From assembly GCA_020446665.1 (NCBI GenBank), contig JAGREF010000108.1:1-9080 (forward strand): DNA of 9,080 bases, read 5' to 3'. A program made the position numbers and the translations under genes. Below are positions 1 to 5,332 of this stretch, piece after piece. The first letter of the stretch is position 1, and each line of letters starts with the position of its first letter. The notes under the pieces are model-generated. The model ran no database searches. It saw only the letters and a list, made by a program, of their open reading frames with translations, and was not told where the DNA came from. Origin of the DNA: Sphingomonadaceae bacterium (lineage in GTDB: Bacteria; Pseudomonadota; Alphaproteobacteria; Sphingomonadales; Sphingomonadaceae).

Positions 1-690
1 ATTGCGCAATTCGCGCACATTACCGGGCCAGGCATATTCCTCCAGCTGGCGGGCGATATGGGGGGCGAAGCCGGGCCATTCTTCCCAGCCCAGCTCAGTC
101 GCCATGCGGCGCCCGAAATATTGCGCCAGCACTTCCACATCGCCTTCACGCACGCGCAAGGGCGGCAGGGTGATGACTTCGAAACACAGCCGGTCGAGCA
201 GGTCGGAGCGGAATTCATTACGCGCGGCCTTGGCCGGCAGATCTTCATTCGTCGCGCCGACAATCCGCACATCCACGCGGATCGGGCGGGACGAGCCGAT
301 ACGGGTAATCTCGCCATATTCCACCGCGCGCAGCAGCCGTTCCTGCGCGGCCATGGACAAGGTGCCCAGTTCGTCGAGAAATAGCGTGCCTCCGTCGGCT
401 TCCTCGAACCTTCCGGCCCGCGCTTTGGTAGCACCGGTGAAGGCTCCGGCTTCATGGCCGAACAATTCCGCTTCGATCAGCGTTTCCGGCAAGGCAGCAC
501 AATTCATGATGACCAGCGGCCCATCCCAGCGGGTAGAGAGACGGTGCAGGCGCTCTGCAATCAGTTCCTTGCCGGTACCGCGTTCGCCGATCACCAGCAC
601 CGGGCGCGCCATCGGCGCAGCGCGGCTGGCGCGCTCCACCGCGTCGAGAAAGGCCCCGGACTGGCCGATGAATTGCGTGCCGCGCTCCAT
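1..690 (-). CDS. pspF: PspF, sigma-54-dependent activator of the psp operon (3' part beyond window)
   Basis: This is a bacterial enhancer-binding protein whose AAA+ ATPase remodels sigma-54 RNA polymerase at the psp promoter. In enterobacteria PspA binds it and holds it inactive. The 230 visible residues show Walker A GERGTGKE (about 35-42), the sigma-54-contacting GAFTGA loop (82-87) and Walker B GGTLFLDEL (about 100-108). A late WPGNVREL motif marks the end of the ATPase domain. There is no N-terminal receiver or sensor domain, as is typical of PspF. The C-terminal helix-turn-helix would lie outside the window. The start at 690 gives an N-terminus that lines up with E. coli PspF as I recall it. 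An in-frame ATG at 741 would add 17 residues and has a GGAGG 15 bases upstream, so it is a less likely start. The gene is divergent from the psp operon, the classic arrangement. Confidence 0.93.
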   Translation of the reverse strand, partial: MERGTQFIGQSGAFLDAVERASRAAPMARPVLVIGERGTGKELIAERLHRLSTRWDGPLVIMNCAALPETLIEAELFGHEAGAFTGATKARAGRFEEADGGTLFLDELGTLSMAAQERLLRAVEYGEITRIGSSRPIRVDVRIVGATNEDLPAKAARNEFRSDLLDRLCFEVITLPPLRVREGDVEVLAQYFGRRMATELGWEEWPGFAPHIARQLEEYAWPGNVRELRN

Positions 691-792
691 TGATCCGGAA
701 TATAGTGAAATTTCCCGAATATTGGCAATCGAAACCAACATGTCGTTCGTAGAATTCCTCCAATTGCCCAGAAAACAGCCAGTTTCACAATT
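691..792 (+). promoter_or_regulatory. Probable upstream activator region for PspF
   Basis: This AT-richer stretch lies between the pspF start and the sigma-54 promoter, where PspF enhancer sites are expected. One visible inverted pair is GTGAAA (705-710) and TTTCAC (783-788). I know of no consensus precise enough to call operator sites here, so function is inferred from position only. PspF binding in this region would also let it repress its own promoter, as in E. coli. Confidence 0.35.
699..728 (-). promoter_or_regulatory. Possible sigma-70 promoter of pspF
   Basis: On the minus strand TTGCCA (728-723) is followed after 18 bases by TATATT (704-699). This fits a housekeeping -35/-10 pair. 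The predicted transcript would begin around 692, only about two bases before the preferred pspF ATG at 690, so the mRNA would be almost leaderless. No good ribosome site precedes that ATG. The assignment rests on pattern matching alone. Confidence 0.3.
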
Positions 793-807
793 TGGCACGG
801 GGGTTGC
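793..807 (+). promoter_or_regulatory. Sigma-54 (-24/-12) promoter of the psp operon
   Basis: TGGCAC (793-798), five bases, then TTGC (804-807) matches the RpoN consensus TGGCAC-N5-TTGC exactly. The invariant GG (794-795) and GC (806-807) are ten bases apart, as required. Transcription should start near 818-820, leaving a leader of about 40 bases before the ATG at 858. The neighbouring divergent pspF supplies the required activator, which makes the call very likely. Confidence 0.93.
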
Positions 808-857
808 AAAGTGGTGGTCAAGCCCATGGGCGAGACCATTCAGAAGGAATAAAGACC

Positions 858-1010
858 ATGTACAACCGCCGCTTTTTCCAGAGCAGACTGGGTCAGGCCG
901 CGCTCGCGAGCATTGCCGCGATGATGGCCTTTGTCGCGCTCAGCACGCAAATGCAGGCATCGCCCGCTTTTGCGGCCGCCATGCCGGTCGAGGCCGTGGA
1001 ACTGGCATGA
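858..1010 (+). CDS. Small signal-peptide-like protein, first gene of the psp operon
   Basis: I do not recognise this 50-residue protein. It starts at an ATG with AAGGAA about eight bases upstream and is the first ORF after the sigma-54 promoter. A basic N-terminus with Arg at 4, 5 and 11 is followed by an Ala/Met-rich hydrophobic stretch (about 13-30) and an ASPAFA-A sequence. That sequence resembles a signal peptidase I site and would release a peptide of only about 11 residues ending in VELA. Alternatively the hydrophobic stretch stays as a single membrane anchor. Its stop overlaps an ATG (ATGA at 1007-1010) that opens the frame leading into pspA, so translational coupling is likely. A role in envelope stress is inferred only from position. 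Confidence 0.7.
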   Translation: MYNRRFFQSRLGQAALASIAAMMAFVALSTQMQASPAFAAAMPVEAVELA

Positions 1011-1279
1011 CCCGCCCCACTGATCATAACACACTGGGTCCAGTCGGGCCGGAGCGCGAGCCCCCCCTTGCTCGTCACCACGGTCTGGACGCTGAAGGCA
1101 GCGCTGGCCGTGCTCCGGTCCGTCCGATCTCCAGCAACCTGTCGCGGCTGGATGCTGAAATTGAACGCTTGCGTCGCAGCCCCACTCCGACGCAGGAAAC
1201 CCGCCGCGACCGCCTGCAGGATTTGCAGGATCAGGCCGCGGAAAAATTCAACGAACTCTTCTCCAACGGAGCACCTTTG
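1007..1279 (+). other. 91-codon in-frame extension upstream of pspA (possible long PspA form)
   Basis: An ATG overlapping the stop of the preceding small gene opens a frame that runs without a stop straight into pspA. Translated from here PspA would be 328 instead of 237 residues. The first 40 residues are Pro/Gly/His-rich and look disordered. Residues about 43-85 look helical and charged, with SRLDAEIERLRR and RLQDLQDQAAEKFNELF. Known PspA proteins begin at MGIFSR, whose first residues form a membrane-binding amphipathic helix, and that start here has its own ribosome site. The extension may therefore be a real N-terminal domain, a regulated isoform, or a formerly separate ORF that lost its stop. 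Its reading frame looks more coding-like in its second half than its first. Confidence 0.45.
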
Positions 1280-1993
1280 ATGGGCATCTTCAGCCGCACG
1301 CGTGACATCATCGCCGCCAATTTCAACGATATGCTGGATAAGGCTGACGACCCGCAAAAAATGATCCGCATGATCATCATGGAGATGGAAGAAACCCTGG
1401 TGGAAGTGCGCGCCAGTGCGGCCCGCACCATTGCCGACCAGAAAGAAATGCACCGCCATGTGGTGAAGCTGGAGCGGCTCCAGGCCGACTGGGCAGAGAA
1501 AGCGCAGCTGGCGCTGAGCAAGGACCGCGAAGACCTCGCCCGCGCCGCGCTCGTGGAAAAGAAGAAGGCGGCAGACATGGCCGACCAGTTGAAGGCAGAG
1601 ATTGCCGTGCTGGACGATGCCTTGCGCGCCTATGAAGACGACATCCACAAGCTGCAGAACCGTCTGCGCGAAGCACGCAGCCGCCAGACGGCCATCGCAG
1701 CGCGGCTGGAAAGCGCGGAAAACCGCGTGAAGCTGCGCACGCTGATGTCCACCGAACGCACCGATGAAGCGCTCGCCCGCTTCGACCAGATGGAGCGCCG
1801 CGTGGATTATGCAGAAGGCCGCGCCGAAGCGCTGAGCATTGCCGAAGGCGGCAACGGCCAGCTCTCCCTCGCGGACGAGATCAACGCGCTGGCAGGCTCT
1901 GACAAGATCGACAGCGAACTCGAAGATATGAAGCGCGCCCTGGGCCTCGGCAAGGAAGCTGACGGCAGCGACGCCACGAAGCAGGAGGATTGA
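1280..1993 (+). CDS. pspA: PspA, phage shock protein A (ESCRT-III/IM30 family)
   Basis: PspA is a peripheral inner-membrane protein that assembles into large oligomers on damaged membrane. In enterobacteria it also binds and inhibits PspF. The 237 residues begin MGIFSRTRDII, the conserved amphipathic helix, followed by a DDPQKMIRMII segment and long coiled-coil helices. The family hallmark EDLARAALVEKK lies in the middle, and a later DEALARFDQMERRVD segment matches E. coli PspA, which has about 222 residues. The start at 1280 is chosen because it matches the family N-terminus and has GGAG eight bases upstream. An in-frame upstream start at 1007 exists and is listed separately. pspB follows three bases after the stop. 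Confidence 0.95.
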   Translation: MGIFSRTRDIIAANFNDMLDKADDPQKMIRMIIMEMEETLVEVRASAARTIADQKEMHRHVVKLERLQADWAEKAQLALSKDREDLARAALVEKKKAADMADQLKAEIAVLDDALRAYEDDIHKLQNRLREARSRQTAIAARLESAENRVKLRTLMSTERTDEALARFDQMERRVDYAEGRAEALSIAEGGNGQLSLADEINALAGSDKIDSELEDMKRALGLGKEADGSDATKQED

Positions 1994-1996
1994 TCC

Positions 1997-2290
1997 GTGG
2001 AAGACGCTCTTATTGCAGCAATTATCGTTCTCGGCCTGCCATGGCTAATTCTCCATCACGTCACCAAGTGGAAGACATCAGCCAGCATCACCCCGGATGA
2101 CGAAAATCTGCTGGAAGAACTCTATCAGCTCGCCCGGCGTCTGGATGACCGGATGGATACGGTCGAGCGGCTGGTGGCCAGCGACAATCCGGACTTCAAA
2201 CCGGCCCGGCTGGTCCATGATATTGACGCACATAAGGAAGATTTGCGCGAGCTGGATCGCCTGCTCGCAGACAAGAAGGGGGCACGATAA
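1997..2290 (+). CDS. pspB: PspB, envelope stress membrane protein
   Basis: This 97-residue protein has one N-terminal transmembrane helix (about 4-20) ending in the LHHVTKW junction, then a cytoplasmic helical region. Its RLDDRMDTVERLVASDNPDF segment (about 48-67) matches the RMRERIQSLESILDAEHPNW region of E. coli PspB. PspB and PspC sense membrane stress and release PspF from PspA in enterobacteria. It is longer than E. coli PspB (74 residues) because of an acidic/basic helical tail (about 70-97). The start is GTG with a strong AGGAGG (1983-1988) eight bases upstream. The stop overlaps the pspC ATG by one base (TAATG). Confidence 0.9.
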   Translation: MEDALIAAIIVLGLPWLILHHVTKWKTSASITPDDENLLEELYQLARRLDDRMDTVERLVASDNPDFKPARLVHDIDAHKEDLRELDRLLADKKGAR

Positions 2291-2667
2291 TGGCCGGCAG
2301 GCACACGACACTTTACCGCGATAAGCAGAACTCCAAACTGATGGGCGTCTGCGCGGGGATAGCGGACTATACCGGGGTCAATGCGCTGTGGGTGCGGCTG
2401 GGCTTCATCGCCGCCAATTTTGCCACCGGCTTCATGCTGCTGCTGCCCTATTTCATCATGGGCTTGCTGCTGAACAAGAAGCCGACCGAGCTCTATACCG
2501 ACAAGCAGGAACAACAATATTGGCAGGGCGTGCGCCAGAACCCGCGCCGCTCGGCTCGGGAAATCCGCGGCAAGATGCGTGATATCGACCGGCGCCTGGC
2601 CGAAGTGGAGGCCTATTACGTCTCCAGCAATCCGCGCCTGAACTCTGAAATCGAGCGGCTGCGCTGA
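2290..2667 (+). CDS. pspC: PspC, envelope stress membrane protein (PspC domain)
   Basis: The 125 residues open with the PspC domain: LYRDKQNSKLMGVCAGIADYTGVNALWVRL (about 8-37, described here by its conserved KLxGVCAGIADY core). A transmembrane stretch follows (about 38-62). The C-terminal half is basic and helical (about 84-125), containing RLAEVEAYYVSSNP and ending EIERLR. In Psp systems PspC is an inner-membrane partner of PspB and PspA that signals membrane stress. The length is close to E. coli PspC (119). Its C-terminal tail resembles the tails of the four small downstream proteins, which suggests they assemble with one another. Translation is probably coupled to pspB through a one-base overlap. 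Confidence 0.93.
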   Translation: MAGRHTTLYRDKQNSKLMGVCAGIADYTGVNALWVRLGFIAANFATGFMLLLPYFIMGLLLNKKPTELYTDKQEQQYWQGVRQNPRRSAREIRGKMRDIDRRLAEVEAYYVSSNPRLNSEIERLR

Positions 2668-2692
2668 TCTGAAATTCTGGGAGGATTGAACA

Positions 2693-3004
2693 ATGGGTGA
2701 GATCATCGGCCTTGTCGCAGTGGTAATGATCTTTGGCATTCCGCTGATGGGGATATGGGCCAAACACAAACAGAAGATCGCTGAAATGCAGGTTAGCAGC
2801 ACGGCAGAGCATACTGCCGAACGCGCCGCGCAATATGCGAGCAAGGTGCAGCAGCTGGAAGACCGGGTGCGCGTGCTGGAACGGATCGTCACCGACAAGG
2901 GCTATGACGTGGCTACACAGATCGAGGCCCTGCGCGATCAGCGCCGGGTGGATGAAGCAGGCAGCGGCATGCCGCTGAACATCGCCAGCAAGGAGCGCGT
3001 GTGA
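2693..3004 (+). CDS. PspB-like small membrane coiled-coil protein (first of four)
   Basis: This 103-residue protein has an N-terminal transmembrane helix (about 3-21), a basic stop-transfer segment (WAKHKQK) and an Ala/Glu-rich helix. Residues 55-81 carry the module LEDRVRVLERIVTDKG...IEALRD. It is similar to PspB in layout and in the ERI(V/L) core, but it is not the pspB orthologue, which lies upstream. The ATG has GGGAGG (2679-2684) eight bases upstream. The stop overlaps the next start (TGATG). A role as a PspB-type partner in the PspA/PspC membrane complex is inferred from sequence pattern and operon position. It may correspond to the envelope-stress proteins of unassigned function often annotated beside pspC in alphaproteobacteria. 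Confidence 0.85.
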   Translation: MGEIIGLVAVVMIFGIPLMGIWAKHKQKIAEMQVSSTAEHTAERAAQYASKVQQLEDRVRVLERIVTDKGYDVATQIEALRDQRRVDEAGSGMPLNIASKERV

Positions 3005-3342
3005 TGGAAGTCGCAGATATCCTGCCCTATATCGGTTGGATCATTGCCGGAGCATTTGCTCTTGGCGGCGCAGGCATCCTCGCCTCGGTCCACACGACAC
3101 GGCTCAAGATCAAGAATGGCTACCCGCTGGAAGGCATGTGGGGCCAGTCGCTCAAACCATCAAGCGACGCACAGACGGCAGAGCGCGTTTCCTTGCTGAC
3201 GCAGGAAAATGCCCAGCTGCGCGCGGAGCTTGGCTCGCTCAAGGATCGGCTCAACAATGTCGAGCGGATCGTAACCGATAGCGGCTTCCAGCTGACCCAT
3301 GAAATTGAGCGGCTGCTGGATGGCAAGGAGAAGGTGCAATGA
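3004..3342 (+). CDS. PspB-like small membrane coiled-coil protein (second of four)
   Basis: This 112-residue protein has a hydrophobic Gly/Ala-rich helix (about 7-29), a short linker containing KNGYPLEGMWG, then a long helix. The helix carries ENAQLRAELGSLK and the module LKDRLNNVERIVTDSG...HEIERLLD (79-105). The module is nearly identical in its core to that of the preceding gene (ERIVTD-x-G), so I infer duplication. The ATG at 3004 is preferred over the GTG at 3001, because AGGAG (2991-2995) lies eight bases before it and the TGATG overlap supports coupling. It ends in an ATGA overlap with the next gene. Function is unknown beyond a likely membrane-stress role. Confidence 0.85.
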   Translation: MEVADILPYIGWIIAGAFALGGAGILASVHTTRLKIKNGYPLEGMWGQSLKPSSDAQTAERVSLLTQENAQLRAELGSLKDRLNNVERIVTDSGFQLTHEIERLLDGKEKVQ

Positions 3343-3599
3343 ACAGCTGGGCCATCGCCGTCGTATTGATCGTGGGGATCGTCGCCTTCAGCCGCGTGAT
3401 GCGCGCGCGCTATGACGCGCGGAATGGCTTTGCCAGCGATCGCGAGGGCAACGCGGTTGGCCACACCCCGCGCGAGAAGGAACTGGAGCGTGAGGTCGAG
3501 GATCTGCGCGAACGCATCCATGTGCTGGAACGCATCGCCACCAGCGACCGTGACGCAAAGCAGATCGCTGCTGAAATCGAGCAGCTCAGGGACAAATAA
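3339..3599 (+). CDS. PspB-like small membrane coiled-coil protein (third of four)
   Basis: This 86-residue protein has a short N-terminal transmembrane helix (about 4-18) followed by a basic segment (RVMRARYDARNG). A charged coiled coil (about 45-86) contains LRERIHVLERIATSD and ends AAEIEQLRDK. The core LERIA and the terminal EIExLRD match the two preceding genes. The start overlaps the previous stop (ATGA) and has a GGAG/AAGG-rich stretch just upstream. It is probably cytoplasm-facing with a single membrane anchor. The assignment as a PspB-like partner is an inference from shared motif and operon position. Confidence 0.85.
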   Translation: MNSWAIAVVLIVGIVAFSRVMRARYDARNGFASDREGNAVGHTPREKELEREVEDLRERIHVLERIATSDRDAKQIAAEIEQLRDK

Positions 3600-3633
3600 T
3601 TCAGGCAGGCCAGAGCGCAGGGAGGAAACTGCA

Positions 3634-3864
3634 ATGGTTGAACAACTGATCGTTTCTGCCGCGGGCCTGCTGGCCATCGCCATCGTATCGCTGGCGACCT
3701 TGCGCGGCTGGCAGGGCTGGCTGGCACTGAAAGAGCGCGAGCTGGACAAGGCCCCGCGCGAAATCGAAGGTGGCGTCGCCATGGGCGGCGCCCGGATCGA
3801 AATTTCCGACCTGAAAGAACGGATCAGAAAGCTGGAAGCCATTGCCAGCGGGGTTGATCTCTAG
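3634..3864 (+). CDS. PspB-like small membrane coiled-coil protein (fourth of four)
   Basis: This 76-residue protein begins at an ATG with GGAGG (3621-3625) eight bases upstream. It has a hydrophobic helix (about 5-22), then WQGWLALKERELDKAPREIEGG. A short final helix (57-72) holds ISDLKERIRKLEAIASG, the shortened form of the module in the preceding genes, and the EIExLRD ending is lost. The frame is open further upstream, to 3412, but that part overlaps the preceding gene and has no comparable start signal. The 34-base gap before it is the largest junction among the four. A terminator hairpin follows 12 bases after the stop, so this is the last gene of the psp transcript. Confidence 0.8.
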   Translation: MVEQLIVSAAGLLAIAIVSLATLRGWQGWLALKERELDKAPREIEGGVAMGGARIEISDLKERIRKLEAIASGVDL

Positions 3865-3876
3865 GCCGCGTGCGAA

Positions 3877-3906
3877 AAGCTCCGGCGCGGTGGCCGGAGC
3901 TTCTTT
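3877..3906 (+). terminator. Rho-independent-type terminator of the psp operon
   Basis: A perfect ten-base inverted repeat AAGCTCCGGC (3877-3886) and GCCGGAGCTT (3893-3902) encloses a six-base loop. It is followed by CTTT. The T tract is short. Because the hairpin sits between convergent genes it could also serve the leftward DUF1508 gene, whose stop is at 3933; on that strand the hairpin is followed by TTTTCGCA. Confidence 0.85.
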
Positions 3907-3932
3907 CCTGTTCCGACAGACTGGTCTGGCGA

Positions 3933-4109
3933 TCAGCTGTTATCTTCGACCTCGGCACCCGGGCCGTTCTTCTTGATCGAGTCAATCGCATTCTGCGCGG
4001 AGGACTTCTGGGAATAGCCTTGGGTGGAGAACATCACTTCCGAATTATACTTGAAGCGGACGCGGTATTCACCGGCATTGTCTTTGTAGATTTCGAACTT
4101 GTGCGCCAT
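3933..4109 (-). CDS. DUF1508/YegP-like small protein
   Basis: This 58-residue protein matches a single YegP/DUF1508 repeat. It opens KFEIYKDNAGEYRVRFKYNSE, a beta-rich half, and continues FSTQGYSQKSSAQNAIDSIKKNGPGAEVEDNS. The S-Y-x-x-K-x-x-A-x-x-x-I-x-S-[IV]-K-x-N-[GS] pattern is the family signature. E. coli YegP has two such repeats; single-repeat forms are common. The biochemical role is not established. The start at 4109 is chosen because MAHKFEIY matches the family N-terminus and GAGGAG lies about seven bases upstream. The frame extends 24 codons further without such support. It is convergent with the psp operon and probably transcribed on its own. Confidence 0.88.
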   Translation of the reverse strand: MAHKFEIYKDNAGEYRVRFKYNSEVMFSTQGYSQKSSAQNAIDSIKKNGPGAEVEDNS

Positions 4110-4149
4110 GCGATTGCTCCTCTTTGGCATGTCGTTAGACGTAACAGGC

Positions 4150-4167
4150 ACCGCCCGACCGGGCGGT
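4150..4167 (-). terminator. GC-rich hairpin downstream of the FAD oxidoreductase gene
   Basis: ACCGCCC (4150-4156) and GGGCGGT (4161-4167) pair perfectly around a four-base loop. It lies about 50 bases beyond the stop of the leftward oxidoreductase gene and upstream of the DUF1508 gene on the same strand. No clear T tract follows, so it may be a weak terminator, an mRNA-stabilising 3' hairpin, or a leader structure for the small gene. Confidence 0.4.
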
Positions 4168-4219
4168 TGCTTGGCAGACAAGCTATTGCGGGATGGGCGC
4201 TTTGACCAGAGGCGATTGG

Positions 4220-5332
4220 CTAAATTCTGGCTGCAAACCGATCAGGGCTGTAAATTCCTGCATCAATATCGCGCAGCATGTCGGGTTGGGCCCGTTCCAG
4301 CAGCTGCGCGGCTGCGAGCATGGCAGCAGCCGGGGCTGTCTGGATGCCAAAGCCACCTTGCCCTGCAAACCATGCAAACTGCGGCTCCGCCGAGTCGCGG
4401 CCATAGACCGGCAACCGGTCCGGCGCGAAGCTGCGCAGCCCGGCCCAGCGATGTTCAACCGCTTCGATCCGCCAGTCCACGACCTGCTGGAACCGGTCGA
4501 TTGCCAGCGCCACGTCAATCTCTTCTGGCGCTGCATCGCAAGCTGCGCTGGGCGTTTCGTCATGCGGACTGAGCCAGAGACGACCATTTTCCGGCTTGAA
4601 GTAAAAGTCACCGCCAATATCGAGCACCAGCGGAAGGCTGGCAGAAGCGGCAGGGGCTGTGCGCAATTGCGCGACCGTGCGGCGCATGGGCTGGATGCCG
4701 AGCGGGGCGATCCCGGCGCGCTGCGCGACCTGATCCGCCCAGGCCCCGGCGGCATTGACCAGCGTTTCGCAGCGGATCACCTGACCATCGGCCAGCTCGA
4801 CCCGCCATCCCGGACCATTGCGCGCAGCCTGCACCAGCGGTGCGCGCAGCCGCAGCTGCCCTCCGCCCTTGCGCAAGGCCGCAAGGTAATGGGCGTGGAG
4901 CCCGGCCACATCAATGTCACAGCAATCGGGCTCGAACGCGGCCAGCTGCCATTGCGGCGAGACACCGGGCAAGCGCCGCTCAATTGCGTCACGGTCAAGC
5001 GTTTCAACCTCTACGCCAGCCGATCGGAATCCCTGCACGAAAGCGTCCAGCTCATCCGCCTGCTCTTCCCGCGCCAGCGTCAGAGCACCACGCGGAGCGA
5101 GGAAGCCATGGTCCTGCAGCCATGGTCCGGAGGCAGTCGTAAGCGGCTGGACCTGCGGCCCGCCATAGCTTTCCGTCCAGAAGGCAGCAGAGCGGCCAGT
5201 AGCGTGATAACCGGGGCGATCCTCTGCCTCGATCAAGATCACGCGGGCATGGGCAGACAGCTCTGCAGCGAGGCTGGCCCCCGCCATTCCAGCACCAACA
5301 ATGAGGAAATCAAACTCTGGCTGATTGCTCAT
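4220..5332 (-). CDS. FAD-dependent oxidoreductase, D-arginine dehydrogenase-like (DAO family)
   Basis: The 370 residues form a complete DAO-family flavoenzyme, which oxidises an amine or amino acid with FAD. An N-terminal Rossmann motif GAGMAG (13-18) is followed by an acidic strand end (E35) and GYHATGRSAAFWTESYGGPQ (41-60). A VNAAGAWAD motif (192-200) and a C-terminal GQGGFGIQT (324-332) close the FAD fold. The pattern follows Pseudomonas D-arginine dehydrogenase (DauA) closely, including counterparts, from memory, of its Tyr53 (Y56), Arg222 (R217 or R218), Tyr249 (Y244) and Arg305 (R300). The glutamate that binds the arginine side chain in DauA is apparently replaced by Ala83, so the substrate may not be arginine. 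Its ATG overlaps the upstream hydrolase stop by four bases, so the two are probably co-translated. Confidence 0.88.
   Translation of the reverse strand: MSNQPEFDFLIVGAGMAGASLAAELSAHARVILIEAEDRPGYHATGRSAAFWTESYGGPQVQPLTTASGPWLQDHGFLAPRGALTLAREEQADELDAFVQGFRSAGVEVETLDRDAIERRLPGVSPQWQLAAFEPDCCDIDVAGLHAHYLAALRKGGGQLRLRAPLVQAARNGPGWRVELADGQVIRCETLVNAAGAWADQVAQRAGIAPLGIQPMRRTVAQLRTAPAASASLPLVLDIGGDFYFKPENGRLWLSPHDETPSAACDAAPEEIDVALAIDRFQQVVDWRIEAVEHRWAGLRSFAPDRLPVYGRDSAEPQFAWFAGQGGFGIQTAPAAAMLAAAQLLERAQPDMLRDIDAGIYSPDRFAARI

Noticed and set aside
452..763. 103-codon leftward ORF with GGAGG nearby
   Set aside because: It is out of frame with pspF and loses all the AAA+ motifs; the ribosome site may be chance.
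2..1006. Long rightward open frame preceding and continuous with the pspA frame
   Set aside because: Up to 690 it is antisense to pspF, whose motifs are unmistakable, and it then crosses the promoter region. Only the part from 1007 has a plausible start.
1068..1280. 70-codon rightward ORF ending at the pspA start
   Set aside because: Basic, cysteine-containing shadow sequence with no ribosome site; the in-frame extension is more coding-like.
893..1648. Leftward 251-codon ORF over pspA
   Set aside because: Antisense shadow of pspA and the small leader ORF; no recognisable domain.
2125..2898. Leftward 257-codon ORF over pspB and pspC
   Set aside because: Antisense to well-supported psp genes; Ser/Arg-rich composition typical of a GC-rich shadow frame.
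3120..3842. Leftward 240-codon ORF over the small PspB-like genes
   Set aside because: Composition of a shadow frame, while the opposite strand has four genes with ribosome sites and a shared motif.
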